Assembly (NCBI GenBank): GCA_017554615.1
Contig: JAFZHY010000002.1
Span: 62,001 to 126,000 of the forward strand
Source: Clostridia bacterium
GTDB lineage: Bacteria > Bacillota > Clostridia > UMGS1840 > HGM11507
Direction of reading: 5' to 3'
DNA: 64,000 nt
How positions within the stretch are numbered: the first letter of the stretch is position 1; each line of letters begins with the position of its first letter. Of the stretch, positions 35,959-44,823 are shown one piece after another. A program made the translations under genes and the position numbers. The notes under the pieces were generated by a model that searched no databases, was not told the DNA's origin, and saw only the letters and a program-made list of their open reading frames with translations.

Positions 35959-36987
35959 TTAGTATAACAGTATTTTCTTACCAGTTTTACTTGATTCATA
36001 TGCCGCAAGTATAATATCAACAGGCTTCTTACCTTCATAAACATTAACCATAGGCTCACGGTTTTCCTTAATCGCATCGATTAAGTCTTTAATCTGACGC
36101 CTGTGGTTTTCATTATCAAACCCTGCAGGGTTTCTGTAACTGTTGGTATTACCCTGTGGAATCTGGTCTTCACTAAGTTCTTTACCATCAACATCCCAAC
36201 GGATAATAACATCTTCTTTAATAACGATAGTACCTCTTGTACCACTGATTTCAATAACTCTCGGATAGCCAGGCTCAACAGATGTTGTACACTGAATTGT
36301 ACCTATTGCACCACTTGCATATTCAACAATAACATTGGCAGTATCTTCAACCTCGATATCTCTTGTTAAAGTTTTGCATACGCCTGAAACGGATACAACA
36401 GGGCCAACAAGATACTGAAGCACGTCAACACCGTGAATACCCTGATTCATAAGTGCTCCGCCACCGTCCATTTCCCATGTCCCTCTCCAGCCGGCAGAAG
36501 CATAGTATTCGGGAGAACGGTAATATTTCATATAAACATCACCAACAACAATTCTTCCAAGTTCTCCGTTTCTTATGGCTTCTCTTGCTCTCTGGATAGA
36601 TTTTGTAAATCTTAACTGGGATATAACTGCACCTTTGACTTTATTCTTTTCAACTGCGTCTATCATATCGATAACCTGCTTTTTAGTTATCGCCATAGGT
36701 TTTTCAACTATAAAGTGTTTACCTGCATTTGCCGCCTGAATGGCAAGTTTTGAATGAAGACCGCTCGGTGTGCATATACACACTATATCAATTTCATCTA
36801 AGCTTAGCATTTCTTCTAAAGTTTCAAACGCTTTACAATTTCTTTCATTTGCAAATCTTTTGGCAGATTCAAAATTTAAATCAAATGCGCCGACTATTTT
36901 TGCATCCTCTATTTTTTCAATGGAATCTGCATGCCATTTTGAAATAACGCCACAACCGATTATACCAAAACCAAATATTTTGTTCAC
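35959..36987 (-). CDS. Gfo/Idh/MocA family oxidoreductase
   Basis: 342 residues. NAD(P)-binding loop GFGIIGCGVISKWH, the family EKPMAIT motif with the catalytic Lys (about residue 95), and a C-terminal GFO_IDH beta domain with GGGALMNQGIHGVDVLQY. The substrate is probably a sugar, inositol or uronate derivative. It lies 5 bases after the enolase-superfamily gene, suggesting one catabolic step pair. Confidence 0.9.
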   Translation of the reverse strand: MNKIFGFGIIGCGVISKWHADSIEKIEDAKIVGAFDLNFESAKRFANERNCKAFETLEEMLSLDEIDIVCICTPSGLHSKLAIQAANAGKHFIVEKPMAITKKQVIDMIDAVEKNKVKGAVISQLRFTKSIQRAREAIRNGELGRIVVGDVYMKYYRSPEYYASAGWRGTWEMDGGGALMNQGIHGVDVLQYLVGPVVSVSGVCKTLTRDIEVEDTANVIVEYASGAIGTIQCTTSVEPGYPRVIEISGTRGTIVIKEDVIIRWDVDGKELSEDQIPQGNTNSYRNPAGFDNENHRRQIKDLIDAIKENREPMVNVYEGKKPVDIILAAYESSKTGKKILLY

Positions 36988-36992
36988 TTTAA

Positions 36993-38282
36993 TTACCTCA
37001 CAAATTCACTGTAATATTCTGAGTCTCTGAACATTCCACCACTTATTTTGTAAAAATCTTCATCTAAGTTGATTATACCGTTCTCAGGCTCAATATAATT
37101 TGCTTTGCCATACATTGGATGATATGTAAGCATTTTATCCCAATGCACGTAATTCTGCATACCGTTGGCTTCAATTATTCCAACTTTTATGCCAGGGAAT
37201 TTTTCTATTCTTGCAGCAACATTTTTGTTAAATTCTATCATTACAGGGTTAACTGTTAAATCTGCACAGAAGCAAGGGATATTTCTCTTATGCGCTTCTT
37301 TTAAAATTCTTATAGATTCAGACATTGTTTTTGCGATAGGTTTTAGTGCAATAGCCTTATAGCCTAATTCAATTCTTTCTATTGCATCTTCTAAAGAGTG
37401 AGCAGATTCGTCTGCTGCAATTCTTACATTCAAGTCAGATACATCAACTTTATATTCTTCAGGGAATGGCTCTTCTATAATTGCTATTCTTTCTAAAGCA
37501 CCGATTTCTTCAGCATAGTCTATAAATTCTTTTAATCTTTCTTTACTGTCATATCTTCCGTTAGCATCAAAGTAATACGGAATATAGCCTGATTCTGTAT
37601 GTTCAGTTCTTATATCTTTAACAGCATTATGGATTTCATAAAGTCTCTTTTTATCCCATTCAACCATTTTTTCATAAGAGCCGCTTCCGTCAGGGTTACA
37701 TCCTATTTTAACCTTTAAGAAGAAAAATCCGTCATTAACTAATTTTAAAACATCGTCTATTGACATATTATATGTAACAAGAGGGATATTGCAAAGTTTT
37801 TCTGCTTTGTTTAAAAGAGGAGTTTTATATTCGTCAGAGACTAATGATAAAAAGTCTTCAGTTTTATTAACTTTACCGTACATCTGCCAAAGTGCATTGT
37901 CAACAGGAACAAGTGCATTAAGTGCAAATGTTTTTCTTAAGTCAGGTCTTTTTGTAACCTTTTTTCCATATTCATAAACATCATCAAATATAGAATCTAA
38001 GGCATCCATAGGGTCTTTATATGTATTACCTTTTAAAAGGCTTAGTGCATACTGAGTTATATCATACATATACTGATTTCCAACATCAGGCGGATTGGCT
38101 TCAAATACTCTCGCATCAGACCATAACACGCTCTGAACTCCAAGACCTACTCCAAAGCAGTCGTCGTTTTCCACCTTGGCAACAACTGTCCAGATTTGTT
38201 TTACATATCCACCTTTAAAACCAAAAGGTGCGTTCAAAGGGTCTTTAATAAGATTAAATTTTGTGTCTTTAATATAAAGCAT
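36993..38282 (-). CDS. Enolase-superfamily enzyme (muconate cycloisomerase/epimerase-like)
   Basis: About 429 residues from ATG 38282 (AAGGAG upstream). The barrel motifs are visible: a K-x-K pair in FLKVKIG, the first metal Asp in FDANGRYD, Glu in EEPFPEEY, and DES in RIAADESAHS, then a further Lys in AIALKPIAK. This Lys/Lys arrangement fits the muconate-lactonising/epimerase-type subgroups. The substrate is not evident. Cotranscribed with the Gfo/Idh gene. Confidence 0.83.
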   Translation of the reverse strand: MLYIKDTKFNLIKDPLNAPFGFKGGYVKQIWTVVAKVENDDCFGVGLGVQSVLWSDARVFEANPPDVGNQYMYDITQYALSLLKGNTYKDPMDALDSIFDDVYEYGKKVTKRPDLRKTFALNALVPVDNALWQMYGKVNKTEDFLSLVSDEYKTPLLNKAEKLCNIPLVTYNMSIDDVLKLVNDGFFFLKVKIGCNPDGSGSYEKMVEWDKKRLYEIHNAVKDIRTEHTESGYIPYYFDANGRYDSKERLKEFIDYAEEIGALERIAIIEEPFPEEYKVDVSDLNVRIAADESAHSLEDAIERIELGYKAIALKPIAKTMSESIRILKEAHKRNIPCFCADLTVNPVMIEFNKNVAARIEKFPGIKVGIIEANGMQNYVHWDKMLTYHPMYGKANYIEPENGIINLDEDFYKISGGMFRDSEYYSEFVR

Positions 38283-38394
38283 AACAGCCACTCCTTTTTT
38301 ACAATATTTATAATATTGTATCATAATTTATAAAAAATGTATTTAGTCATTTTTGCCCTTTTTTTGCATAAACTTGATATAGCATAAAAGTTAA

Positions 38395-38416
38395 GGGGTG
38401 GATAACTTACCACCCC
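38395..38416 (-). terminator. Terminator of the CNNM/CorC gene
   Basis: GGGGTGG (38395-38401) pairs with CCACCCC (38410-38416), just after the stop at 38425. Confidence 0.75.
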
Positions 38417-38424
38417 ATATATAA

Positions 38425-39672
38425 TTATTCTTCAGTTTCTTCTTCTTTTATTCTTACCACTTTTATAAGTGCTACACGGTGAGAATCTGTTTCCAGAACG
38501 GAAACCTTAAGTGTTTTAAACTCAAAATTATCGCCTTCTTCAGGAATTTTCCCAAGACATTCCATAACCCATCCACCGACAGATATACTTTCTGATTCGG
38601 CTTCAATGTCAAAGAAATCACAGAAATCTTCAAAGTTAACGAGCCCTTCCACCTTGTATGTATCAACATCAATTTCGTGGAAGTTTTCAACTACTTCGTC
38701 ATGTTCGTCCCATATTTCTCCGACAAGTTCTTCTAAAATATCCTCCATAGTAACAATACCAAGTGTTCCGCCATACTCGTCGATTACAACTGCTATATGA
38801 GATTTATTGGTTTGAAGAATTTTTAACAGGTCGTTAATTTTTTCGCCCTTTTGAATAAATAAAGGTTTTGTCATAAGATTTTTAACATCTTTTTTGGTTA
38901 TACCGTTTTCTGAGTAAAAATCTTTTAAGTGAATTATACCTACTATATCGTCAATATTTTCATTATATACCAAAAGCCTTGAAAACTGAGTTTCTTTAAA
39001 CTTTCTTGCAATTTCAACCTTATCGTCTTCTAAAGATACTGCTTCCAAGTCTACCCTGTGGGTTAAAATATCTTCTGCGCAAAGGTCTTTAAATTCAATA
39101 GCATTACGGATAAGTTCACTGTCATCATCATCAAGTGAACCCTCCTGCTGAACTTCCTCTACAAGCATAATAAGTTCTTCGGAAGACATTCCAGCATTTT
39201 CTTCCACCTTAAATATTTTTGAAATAAGTTTTTTCCACTGCGAAAAAATATAATTTACAGGTGTTAAAATTATTATTAAAAAGTTAATAAACGGTGCTGC
39301 AAACATTGCAAACTTTTCAGGAGAATCTTTTGCCAGACTTTTAGGCGAGATTTCCCCGAAAATAAGAACAAGCAATGTGATGACCACGGTTGCTATCAAT
39401 GCTCCGTAAAAAGGGTTAAGTGCTATAAAATATACAGTAGCAACAGATGAAACACCGATATTGACAATATTGTTGCCTATAAGAATGGTGGATATCAAAC
39501 TGTCATACTTTTCTGAAAGTTTAAGTGTAAGCCCTGCTCTTTTATCCCCTTTTTCTGCCATTGATTTAAGCCTTGTTTTATTAACAGAAGTAAAGGCAGT
39601 TTCAGTTGCAGAAAAAAACGCAGACATTAAAATTAAAAAGCCTATAATTACTATATACGTCGAATCGCTCAT
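38425..39672 (-). CDS. CNNM/CorC (DUF21-CBS-CorC_HlyC) membrane transporter, 'hemolysin' family
   Basis: 415 residues. The N-terminal DUF21/CNNM domain has about four hydrophobic segments (1-165), including the family SATETAFTSVNKTRLK. A CBS pair lies at about 200-325, ending in VIDEYGGTLGIVTMEDILEELVGEI. A C-terminal CorC/HlyC domain follows (about 335-412). Relatives such as CorC, MpfA and human CNNM are linked to Mg2+ (or Co2+) transport, mostly efflux. Expression appears to be controlled by the leader at 39673-39858. GGAGA precedes the ATG. Confidence 0.93.
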   Translation of the reverse strand: MSDSTYIVIIGFLILMSAFFSATETAFTSVNKTRLKSMAEKGDKRAGLTLKLSEKYDSLISTILIGNNIVNIGVSSVATVYFIALNPFYGALIATVVITLLVLIFGEISPKSLAKDSPEKFAMFAAPFINFLIIILTPVNYIFSQWKKLISKIFKVEENAGMSSEELIMLVEEVQQEGSLDDDDSELIRNAIEFKDLCAEDILTHRVDLEAVSLEDDKVEIARKFKETQFSRLLVYNENIDDIVGIIHLKDFYSENGITKKDVKNLMTKPLFIQKGEKINDLLKILQTNKSHIAVVIDEYGGTLGIVTMEDILEELVGEIWDEHDEVVENFHEIDVDTYKVEGLVNFEDFCDFFDIEAESESISVGGWVMECLGKIPEEGDNFEFKTLKVSVLETDSHRVALIKVVRIKEEETEE

Positions 39673-39717
39673 TTTTATTTTTTCTCCTATTAGTTAAGTT
39701 AAATTATTTTTACACGC

Positions 39718-39755
39718 AAAAAAGCACGCCTATATATAAATCTATATAGGTATGC
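39718..39755 (-). terminator. Attenuator terminator in the CNNM/CorC leader
   Basis: On the minus strand GCATACCTATATA (39755-39743) pairs with TATATAGGCGTGC (39736-39724) and is followed by T6 (39723-39718). It begins 8 bases after the leader-peptide stop codon. TATAAAT over that stop codon (39768-39762) can pair with ATTTATA (39741-39735) in the terminator, forming a weaker alternative. Confidence 0.75.
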
Positions 39756-39763
39756 TATGCCAT

Positions 39764-39829
39764 TTATAGTAACAAATAATAAAACAACAATTCAGTATTA
39801 GTGTTAGTATCGCACTCGTCTGAATCCAT
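39764..39829 (-). CDS. Leader peptide with acidic N-terminus, 21 aa
   Basis: A 21-codon reading frame that begins Met-Asp-Ser-Asp-Glu-Cys-Asp, continues with Thr/Asn repeats, and ends with a hydrophobic LLFYYLLL tail. GAGGA stands eight bases before its ATG, and the promoter lies about 30 bases further up. It is followed at once by a terminator and then the CNNM/CorC gene. Dense acidic residues right after the start are the feature that destabilises translating ribosomes at low Mg2+ in MgtL of Enterobacteria. A role as a translation-coupled sensor is inferred. Confidence 0.7.
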   Translation of the reverse strand: MDSDECDTNTNTELLFYYLLL

Positions 39830-39864
39830 TTTTATTATCCTCGCTTCCTCATTTATTTTAGGTT

Positions 39865-39893
39865 ATTGTATCATACAACTAAAAAAATGTCAA
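39865..39893 (-). promoter_or_regulatory. Promoter of the CNNM/CorC leader
   Basis: TTGACA (39888-39893), 17 bp and TACAAT (39865-39870) on the minus strand; start expected near 39858. Confidence 0.8.
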
Positions 39894-39896
39894 ACA

Positions 39897-40520
39897 CTAT
39901 TTCTCAATGGCCATTTTGCCGAAACATTCAGGGTGATGAAAATCAGGTTTTTCACTTATTATTGGAAATGCTGAAACAAAGTGCGGGTTAACTCCTGATT
40001 CCTTACATTTCTGGAAATTGCCCATTATATAATCGCCTATTTTTTCTGCATTTTCTGCTCTTTCTAAAACGAATGAATAAGGGATATAAAGTTTTAATAA
40101 AAACCCTTTTTCCTCTATTTTACTTTCTATTTTAAAAATAGACTTATCTATTTCGGGAAGACGGCTTCTTAAAGGAGACCTTCCTGTTCCATAGCCTACA
40201 AGTATTGTTCCTTTTGCGTTTATTTCAAAATTAAAATAACCGTCGCTGTTTACAGGGTCAGGATTAAAGAAAAACTCCACGCAACTGTCTTTATAAACAG
40301 GCCCGTTTACTTCATCACATTCCATAATAAGATTTTCTTCATCTGTCTTAAATTTTACAAAAAAGCCTTCATCCCCTGCAAGAACTTTTACAAAAGTTTC
40401 AGGACAGTATGTAAAATCTGACCAGTTAGCACTATCTATTTTTATAGTTTCTGCCTTTTCCCATTCATTTGAGTTTAAAGTTATATCTTTAAGATTTGTT
40501 TTTCTTATATTATATTCCAT
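39897..40520 (-). CDS. CBM9-like carbohydrate-binding protein, no signal peptide
   Basis: 207 residues resembling the family 9 carbohydrate-binding (DOMON-like) beta sandwich: a KVLAGDEGFFVKFKTDE strand, VYKDSCVEFFFNPDP, then a FNFEINAKGTILVGYG stretch. No signal peptide is seen, so it would be cytosolic unless exported otherwise. Its start overlaps the kinase-like gene by 11 bases. Confidence 0.78.
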   Translation of the reverse strand: MEYNIRKTNLKDITLNSNEWEKAETIKIDSANWSDFTYCPETFVKVLAGDEGFFVKFKTDEENLIMECDEVNGPVYKDSCVEFFFNPDPVNSDGYFNFEINAKGTILVGYGTGRSPLRSRLPEIDKSIFKIESKIEEKGFLLKLYIPYSFVLERAENAEKIGDYIMGNFQKCKESGVNPHFVSAFPIISEKPDFHHPECFGKMAIEK

Positions 40521-41133
40521 AGTTTAACTCCATTATGTAATTATATATTGAATTAACCGTTTTATCTATTCCGACAGAAGAGTTTATACATAACATATAG
40601 TTATTTACATCCCCCCATCTTTTGTTTGCGAAAAACTCGTAATAACTGCTTCTTGACTTATCTATTTTTTTAATCATTTCCAGTGCTTCTTTTTCGCTGA
40701 TATTATATTTTTGGGATATTCTTTTTGCTCTGTCTTCTTTATTTCCGTATATAAATATCGTAACAAGTTTTTCGTTTTCTTTTAAAATATCATCAGCACA
40801 TCTTCCTATAAACACAGAAGCATTTTCTTCGCTTATTTTTTTAATAGCCTCTGCCTGATGGGAAAACATTTTATCGTTAGACAGAGCATTGTCAATATTT
40901 ACTGGAACAGAATATGTCGGAAACCCATATGCAACCGTAGAGTAAAGAAAACTGTTAATCGGTTTTTCATCGGCATTTTCAAAAAACTTTTCGCAAATTC
41001 CACTGTCTGTTGATGCTCTTTTTATAATTTCTTTATCATAACATTTTATGCCTAATTTATCAGCAAGTTTAATTCCTATTTCTCTGCCGCCGCTACCGAA
41101 TTGACGGCCTATGGTGATTACAAGATTACTCAT
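40510..41133 (-). CDS. Cytidylate-kinase-like family protein (Cmk2 type)
   Basis: 207 residues of the cytidylate-kinase-like P-loop family (PF13189). ITIGRQFGSGGREIG is the P-loop. KCYDKEII and FIGRCADDIL follow as in the family. Probably a nucleotide kinase, but the substrate is uncertain. Expressed with the CBM9-like gene. Confidence 0.85.
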   Translation of the reverse strand: MSNLVITIGRQFGSGGREIGIKLADKLGIKCYDKEIIKRASTDSGICEKFFENADEKPINSFLYSTVAYGFPTYSVPVNIDNALSNDKMFSHQAEAIKKISEENASVFIGRCADDILKENEKLVTIFIYGNKEDRAKRISQKYNISEKEALEMIKKIDKSRSSYYEFFANKRWGDVNNYMLCINSSVGIDKTVNSIYNYIMELNYGI

Positions 41134-41178
41134 ATAACCAACTCCTTTTACTCATTATATAATATGATATTTGTTTAG

Positions 41179-41976
41179 TCAAGGTTGAGATGTCATTTCT
41201 CTTATATACTGTGTGGGAGACACTCCTGTAAAGTTTTTAAACTGCCTTGAAAAATAATGAATACTGTCATACCCTAAAGCATTTGAAATCTGAGTTACAT
41301 TAAATTCGCCATCACAAAGCATAGTTTTTGCTTTTTCAATTTTTAAATAATTAAAATACTTCATTACCCCCATACCTGTATATTCTTTAAAAAGATTTTT
41401 AAGACCAGTGGAAGAAAGCCCAACTATTTTAACAATTTCTAAAAACCTTAACTCCTTATCTATATTTTCTTTTAAGTAATCTATAACCGTATTAATTATA
41501 ACATCATTACTCTTACTGCTTTTTCTTACCCTTTCTATCCTAAGATTATCTCTTAAAATGCCAAGGAAAAACAGTTCAAACATCGACTTTATCATAAGAG
41601 GCGAAATCTCACTGTTTAAAGATAGACTGCAGCGCGAAAACTCATCAATTATTTCTTTTAATATTATTTTTTGCTTTCCCTTTATAACAAATCTTTTTTG
41701 CAAAATTCTATCTGTATATTTTCCGTTTAACTTAACAAAAAGTATTTTATAGGAAGAAAGAAACGGAGAGTCTATGCTAAACTCTTTTTTATACCCTGTT
41801 ATAAAAATTTCGTCCTTTGAGAGCCATTCGTTTTTCTGCCCGAATTTAATCTGGATATCATTTTCCTCAGAGTATATTATCTTTATATATGAATTATACT
41901 CATTTATTACACTATCTTTATTTTCCATTTTAACTGATATTAAATTTTTAAAATCTATAACTTTCTTATCCGGCAT
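41179..41976 (-). CDS. AraC-family transcription regulator
   Basis: About 265 residues. The N-terminal 150 residues form a cupin-like sensing region of low conservation. The C-terminal 100 are the double helix-turn-helix of AraC, with LSSTGLKNLFKEYTGMG and the family signature SIHYFSRQFKNFTGVSPTQYIRE. GAGGTG places the start at 41976; the GTG three codons upstream is part of that site. Divergent from nahK with about 155 bp between, so it probably regulates nahK. Confidence 0.9.
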   Translation of the reverse strand: MPDKKVIDFKNLISVKMENKDSVINEYNSYIKIIYSEENDIQIKFGQKNEWLSKDEIFITGYKKEFSIDSPFLSSYKILFVKLNGKYTDRILQKRFVIKGKQKIILKEIIDEFSRCSLSLNSEISPLMIKSMFELFFLGILRDNLRIERVRKSSKSNDVIINTVIDYLKENIDKELRFLEIVKIVGLSSTGLKNLFKEYTGMGVMKYFNYLKIEKAKTMLCDGEFNVTQISNALGYDSIHYFSRQFKNFTGVSPTQYIREMTSQP

Positions 41977-42131
41977 ATTGTTCACCTCGTTTTTATTATA
42001 ACACGCCTTGTCTTTTTGTGCAAGTTTTTTGGCTTTTTTTCTAAATAAAAATATTTTTTTGGTGTTATAATTAATAGGAATTCCAAAATATTAATATTAA
42101 GTAGTAATATAAATTAAAGAGGATTGATTAT

Positions 42132-43220
42132 ATGCTAAAATGCAAAGAAATTATTAAAAGTTTTTGCATGGAAGAAGAAATCATAAATGTTGAGAATTTT
42201 GGCACAGGTCATGTGAATGATACATATCGTATTACCTGCCCTAAGAACAAATACATACTTCAAAGAATAAATCACAAGATTTTCAAAAACCCTTATCACG
42301 TTATGGATAATATAATAAATATCTGTAACCATCTTAAAGAAAAGGTTACCTATTTAGGTGGTAATACCGAAAGGGAAGTTTTAAATTTTATTCCTACCGT
42401 TGACGGAAAGTATGTTGCAGAGTATGAAGGTAATTATTACAGAATGTACATTTTCCTTGACGATGCTATGACTTATCAGTCCATCGAAGACCCTATCCAT
42501 TTTTACAATGCGGGAAAAGCTTTTGGTAAATTCCAGAATATGCTTTCAGACTTTGATGCTGACAAACTTTATGAAACCATAGCAAACTTCCACGATACAA
42601 AAGACAGACTTAACAATCTTATGATTGCATTTAACAATAATAAAGACGGAAGAAAAGATATTGTTAAGGACGAAATCGATTTTATATTAAAAAGAGAAGA
42701 TAAATGTTCAATTATTATTGACTTATTAAATGAGAGAAAGATTCCTTTAAGAGTTACACATAATGACACTAAATTAAACAATGTTTTAATCGATTCCAAA
42801 ACAGGCGAAGCAATGTGTGTTATAGACCTTGATACTGTTATGCCGTCATCTTTATTATGTGATTTCGGCGATGCTATAAGGTTCGGCGCAAGTACAGGCG
42901 ATGAAGATGAAAAAGATTTATCAAAGGTTAATCTTGATATCAATCTTTTTGAGAAATTCTCTCAGGGCTTTTTAACAGAACTTAAAGATTCCATAACTTT
43001 AGATGAGGTTAATCACCTTGCAATATCTGCCCAGATTCTTACCTTAGAATGCGGAATAAGATTTTTAACAGATTATCTTGAAGGAGATGTTTACTTTAAA
43101 ACTTCAAGAGAAGGTCAAAATCTTGACAGAGCAAGAACTCAGTTTAAATTAGTTGCCGATATGGAAAAGCACGAAGAAGAAATGAACAATATTATTAAAA
43201 ACATATATAATAATTTATAA
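42132..43220 (+). CDS. nahK: N-acetylhexosamine 1-kinase
   Basis: 362 residues, aminoglycoside-phosphotransferase fold. It resembles bifidobacterial NahK (LnpB) along its length: GHVNDTYRI near the start, IPLRVTHNDTKLNNVL (catalytic loop), VIDLDTVMPSSLLCDFGDAIRFGAS (metal-binding) and ECGIRFLTDYLEGD. NahK phosphorylates the anomeric position of GlcNAc/GalNAc in the lacto-N-biose/galacto-N-biose pathway. The phosphorylase, epimerase and uridylyltransferase partners are not in this window. GAGG lies nine bases upstream. A hairpin terminator follows. Confidence 0.9.
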   Translation: MLKCKEIIKSFCMEEEIINVENFGTGHVNDTYRITCPKNKYILQRINHKIFKNPYHVMDNIINICNHLKEKVTYLGGNTEREVLNFIPTVDGKYVAEYEGNYYRMYIFLDDAMTYQSIEDPIHFYNAGKAFGKFQNMLSDFDADKLYETIANFHDTKDRLNNLMIAFNNNKDGRKDIVKDEIDFILKREDKCSIIIDLLNERKIPLRVTHNDTKLNNVLIDSKTGEAMCVIDLDTVMPSSLLCDFGDAIRFGASTGDEDEKDLSKVNLDINLFEKFSQGFLTELKDSITLDEVNHLAISAQILTLECGIRFLTDYLEGDVYFKTSREGQNLDRARTQFKLVADMEKHEEEMNNIIKNIYNNL

Positions 43221-43225
43221 AAATT

Positions 43226-43259
43226 AAAGGCGATGTTTAATATATTAAACATCGCCTTT
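43226..43259. terminator. Terminator after nahK
   Basis: AAAGGCGATGTTTAA and TTAAACATCGCCTTT form a 15-bp stem with a 4-base loop, A/T-flanked on both sides. Confidence 0.85.
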
Positions 43260-43330
43260 TCTTTGTGAATAGGTAAAAATGTTTGGAATATATATTTAAA
43301 AGTTCCAGACCTTTTTAACATTCCCTATTT

Positions 43331-43864
43331 CTACTTTATTTCATTTATAGTTATATTGTCTGCACTACATCCTGTTTCATTCATCACAGTATCTTTTATT
43401 TTTGCAATATCTTCACTTTGAAGACCGTCTTTTAACACAGAAACAGTTACTCTGTTATCACTTAAATACACACTTACTTTAGGGAAACCTTTATTCATAA
43501 GTATATTTTCAATGTTTCCCTCTTTTTCTATATTCTTTGCTATTTTAACCATTTCTTCCTGAGCCATTCTTTTAGCCTCTGAATCTGCGTTCTCATTATC
43601 GGAAATTTCTTTAATCATCGCCACTGCTTCGCTTCTTGTTTTATCTTTATTTGTTTTTGTCATATTAAAGAACTCTTCTTTAGACTCTTCGGTAGCACTT
43701 ACAAAATGTGCTTCACCATAGTTTATATCCTCAGGTGTTTTAACTTCGCTGTTAACAGGCAATTCTTCTTTTATATTATTTGAAGAAAAATTTATGTAAC
43801 CTGCAACTACTACCAAAAGTGCCATTGCTACTGTAACTATCTGCTTCTTTTTTATAACCATCAT
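43331..43864 (-). CDS. spoIIIAH: Stage III sporulation protein AH
   Basis: 177 residues: one N-terminal membrane helix (about 9-25), a linker, then a ring-forming YscJ/FliF-like domain (about 70-177) including the conserved closing part ending ITINEIK. In Bacillus SpoIIIAH, in the mother-cell membrane, binds SpoIIQ of the forespore to form the feeding-tube channel. Last gene of the spoIIIA operon. Confidence 0.93.
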   Translation of the reverse strand: MMVIKKKQIVTVAMALLVVVAGYINFSSNNIKEELPVNSEVKTPEDINYGEAHFVSATEESKEEFFNMTKTNKDKTRSEAVAMIKEISDNENADSEAKRMAQEEMVKIAKNIEKEGNIENILMNKGFPKVSVYLSDNRVTVSVLKDGLQSEDIAKIKDTVMNETGCSADNITINEIK

Positions 43865-43870
43865 TTTAAT

Positions 43871-44380
43871 CTAACTCCTATCATTTATTACAACCTGAAT
43901 TTTATGAATATCAACACCTAACGCTTTAGATGTTATAGAATATATAATATCTTCCATTCCCTTCACTTTACAGTCGGCAACTATTGACACCCCCTTAATA
44001 ACCGGACTAATTTCTCTTTTTAGTATCGGCTCTTCATTCCCGTTAGTTTTTTTCACAACAATCTGGCGCTGAGTCTTTAAATTGGAATCGTCTCTGTCTT
44101 CTTGCTCGTTACGGTAATATTCTTTTACTCCGTTATCTAAAAAAGAGATCATTACCCTGCACTTACTGACACCGTCGACAGATGTTATGATCTTTTCCAG
44201 CCTTTTTTCCTCCGATTCTCTTAAAGAACTTTCAAGATTTATTGTGTCGGCTTTATTATTACTTTTATTATCAGGTAAACTTATTAAAATAAGACCTATT
44301 ATAAAAATTATAACAAGCACTACTATCTTTTTATTCTTAGTATATTTATTAAACATTTCTTTTATGTTAAAAATCTCCAT
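43871..44380 (-). CDS. spoIIIAG: Stage III sporulation protein AG
   Basis: 169 residues with a single membrane helix at about 18-36. The ring-building domain contains a conserved LEKIITSVDGVSKCRVMI strand, and the C-terminus has LGVDIHKIQVVIND. Forms a large oligomeric ring in the mother-cell membrane. Starts 14 bases inside the end of spoIIIAF. Confidence 0.93.
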   Translation of the reverse strand: MEIFNIKEMFNKYTKNKKIVVLVIIFIIGLILISLPDNKSNNKADTINLESSLRESEEKRLEKIITSVDGVSKCRVMISFLDNGVKEYYRNEQEDRDDSNLKTQRQIVVKKTNGNEEPILKREISPVIKGVSIVADCKVKGMEDIIYSITSKALGVDIHKIQVVINDRS

Positions 44381-44822
44381 TATTATCTTCCTCTTGGTAT
44401 GTTATATCAATTAAATTAAAATCAATTCCAAAATTATTTAAAAGTATTTCTTCTGCCTTTTTTAAATCTTTTCTATCCTTTAATTTAATATTTATTTTCT
44501 TTATGACTAAATTTTTGTCATATCTTATATCAAGCCTTATTACCTCTATATTCTCATTTAATAGAGTATTTTTGATATTATTTTTAAACGTGTCCATTAT
44601 GTTTTCTTCTGATTTTGTTATTACATCCTGTGCAATACTTTCGGCTTTTTTAATTAAATCATCATCAATTCCTTTATACTCAAGTGAAAATACCCCTTCA
44701 ATAATTATTAAAAACGCAAAAATGCCTACTACCGACTTTACATATTTTTTAAATTTACTGCCGGATAAAAACATCTCGACAACTACCGTAATAAGGCTCA
44801 TTCCAACCAGTATTTTAAACAT
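44367..44822 (-). CDS. spoIIIAF: Stage III sporulation protein AF
   Basis: 151 residues from ATG 44822, where GGAGG lies directly upstream; a longer in-frame start is rejected. Two membrane helices (about 5-50) and a soluble C-terminal domain with the LNENIEVIRLDIRYDK pattern. Overlaps both neighbours closely. Confidence 0.88.
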   Translation of the reverse strand: MFKILVGMSLITVVVEMFLSGSKFKKYVKSVVGIFAFLIIIEGVFSLEYKGIDDDLIKKAESIAQDVITKSEENIMDTFKNNIKNTLLNENIEVIRLDIRYDKNLVIKKINIKLKDRKDLKKAEEILLNNFGIDFNLIDITYQEEDNNGDF

Positions 44823-44823
44823 T

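Noticed and set aside
39673-39858. M-box or other known magnesium riboswitch before the CNNM/CorC gene
   Set aside because: The leader is under 190 nt, carries a translated small frame and lacks the M-box core as far as I can see.
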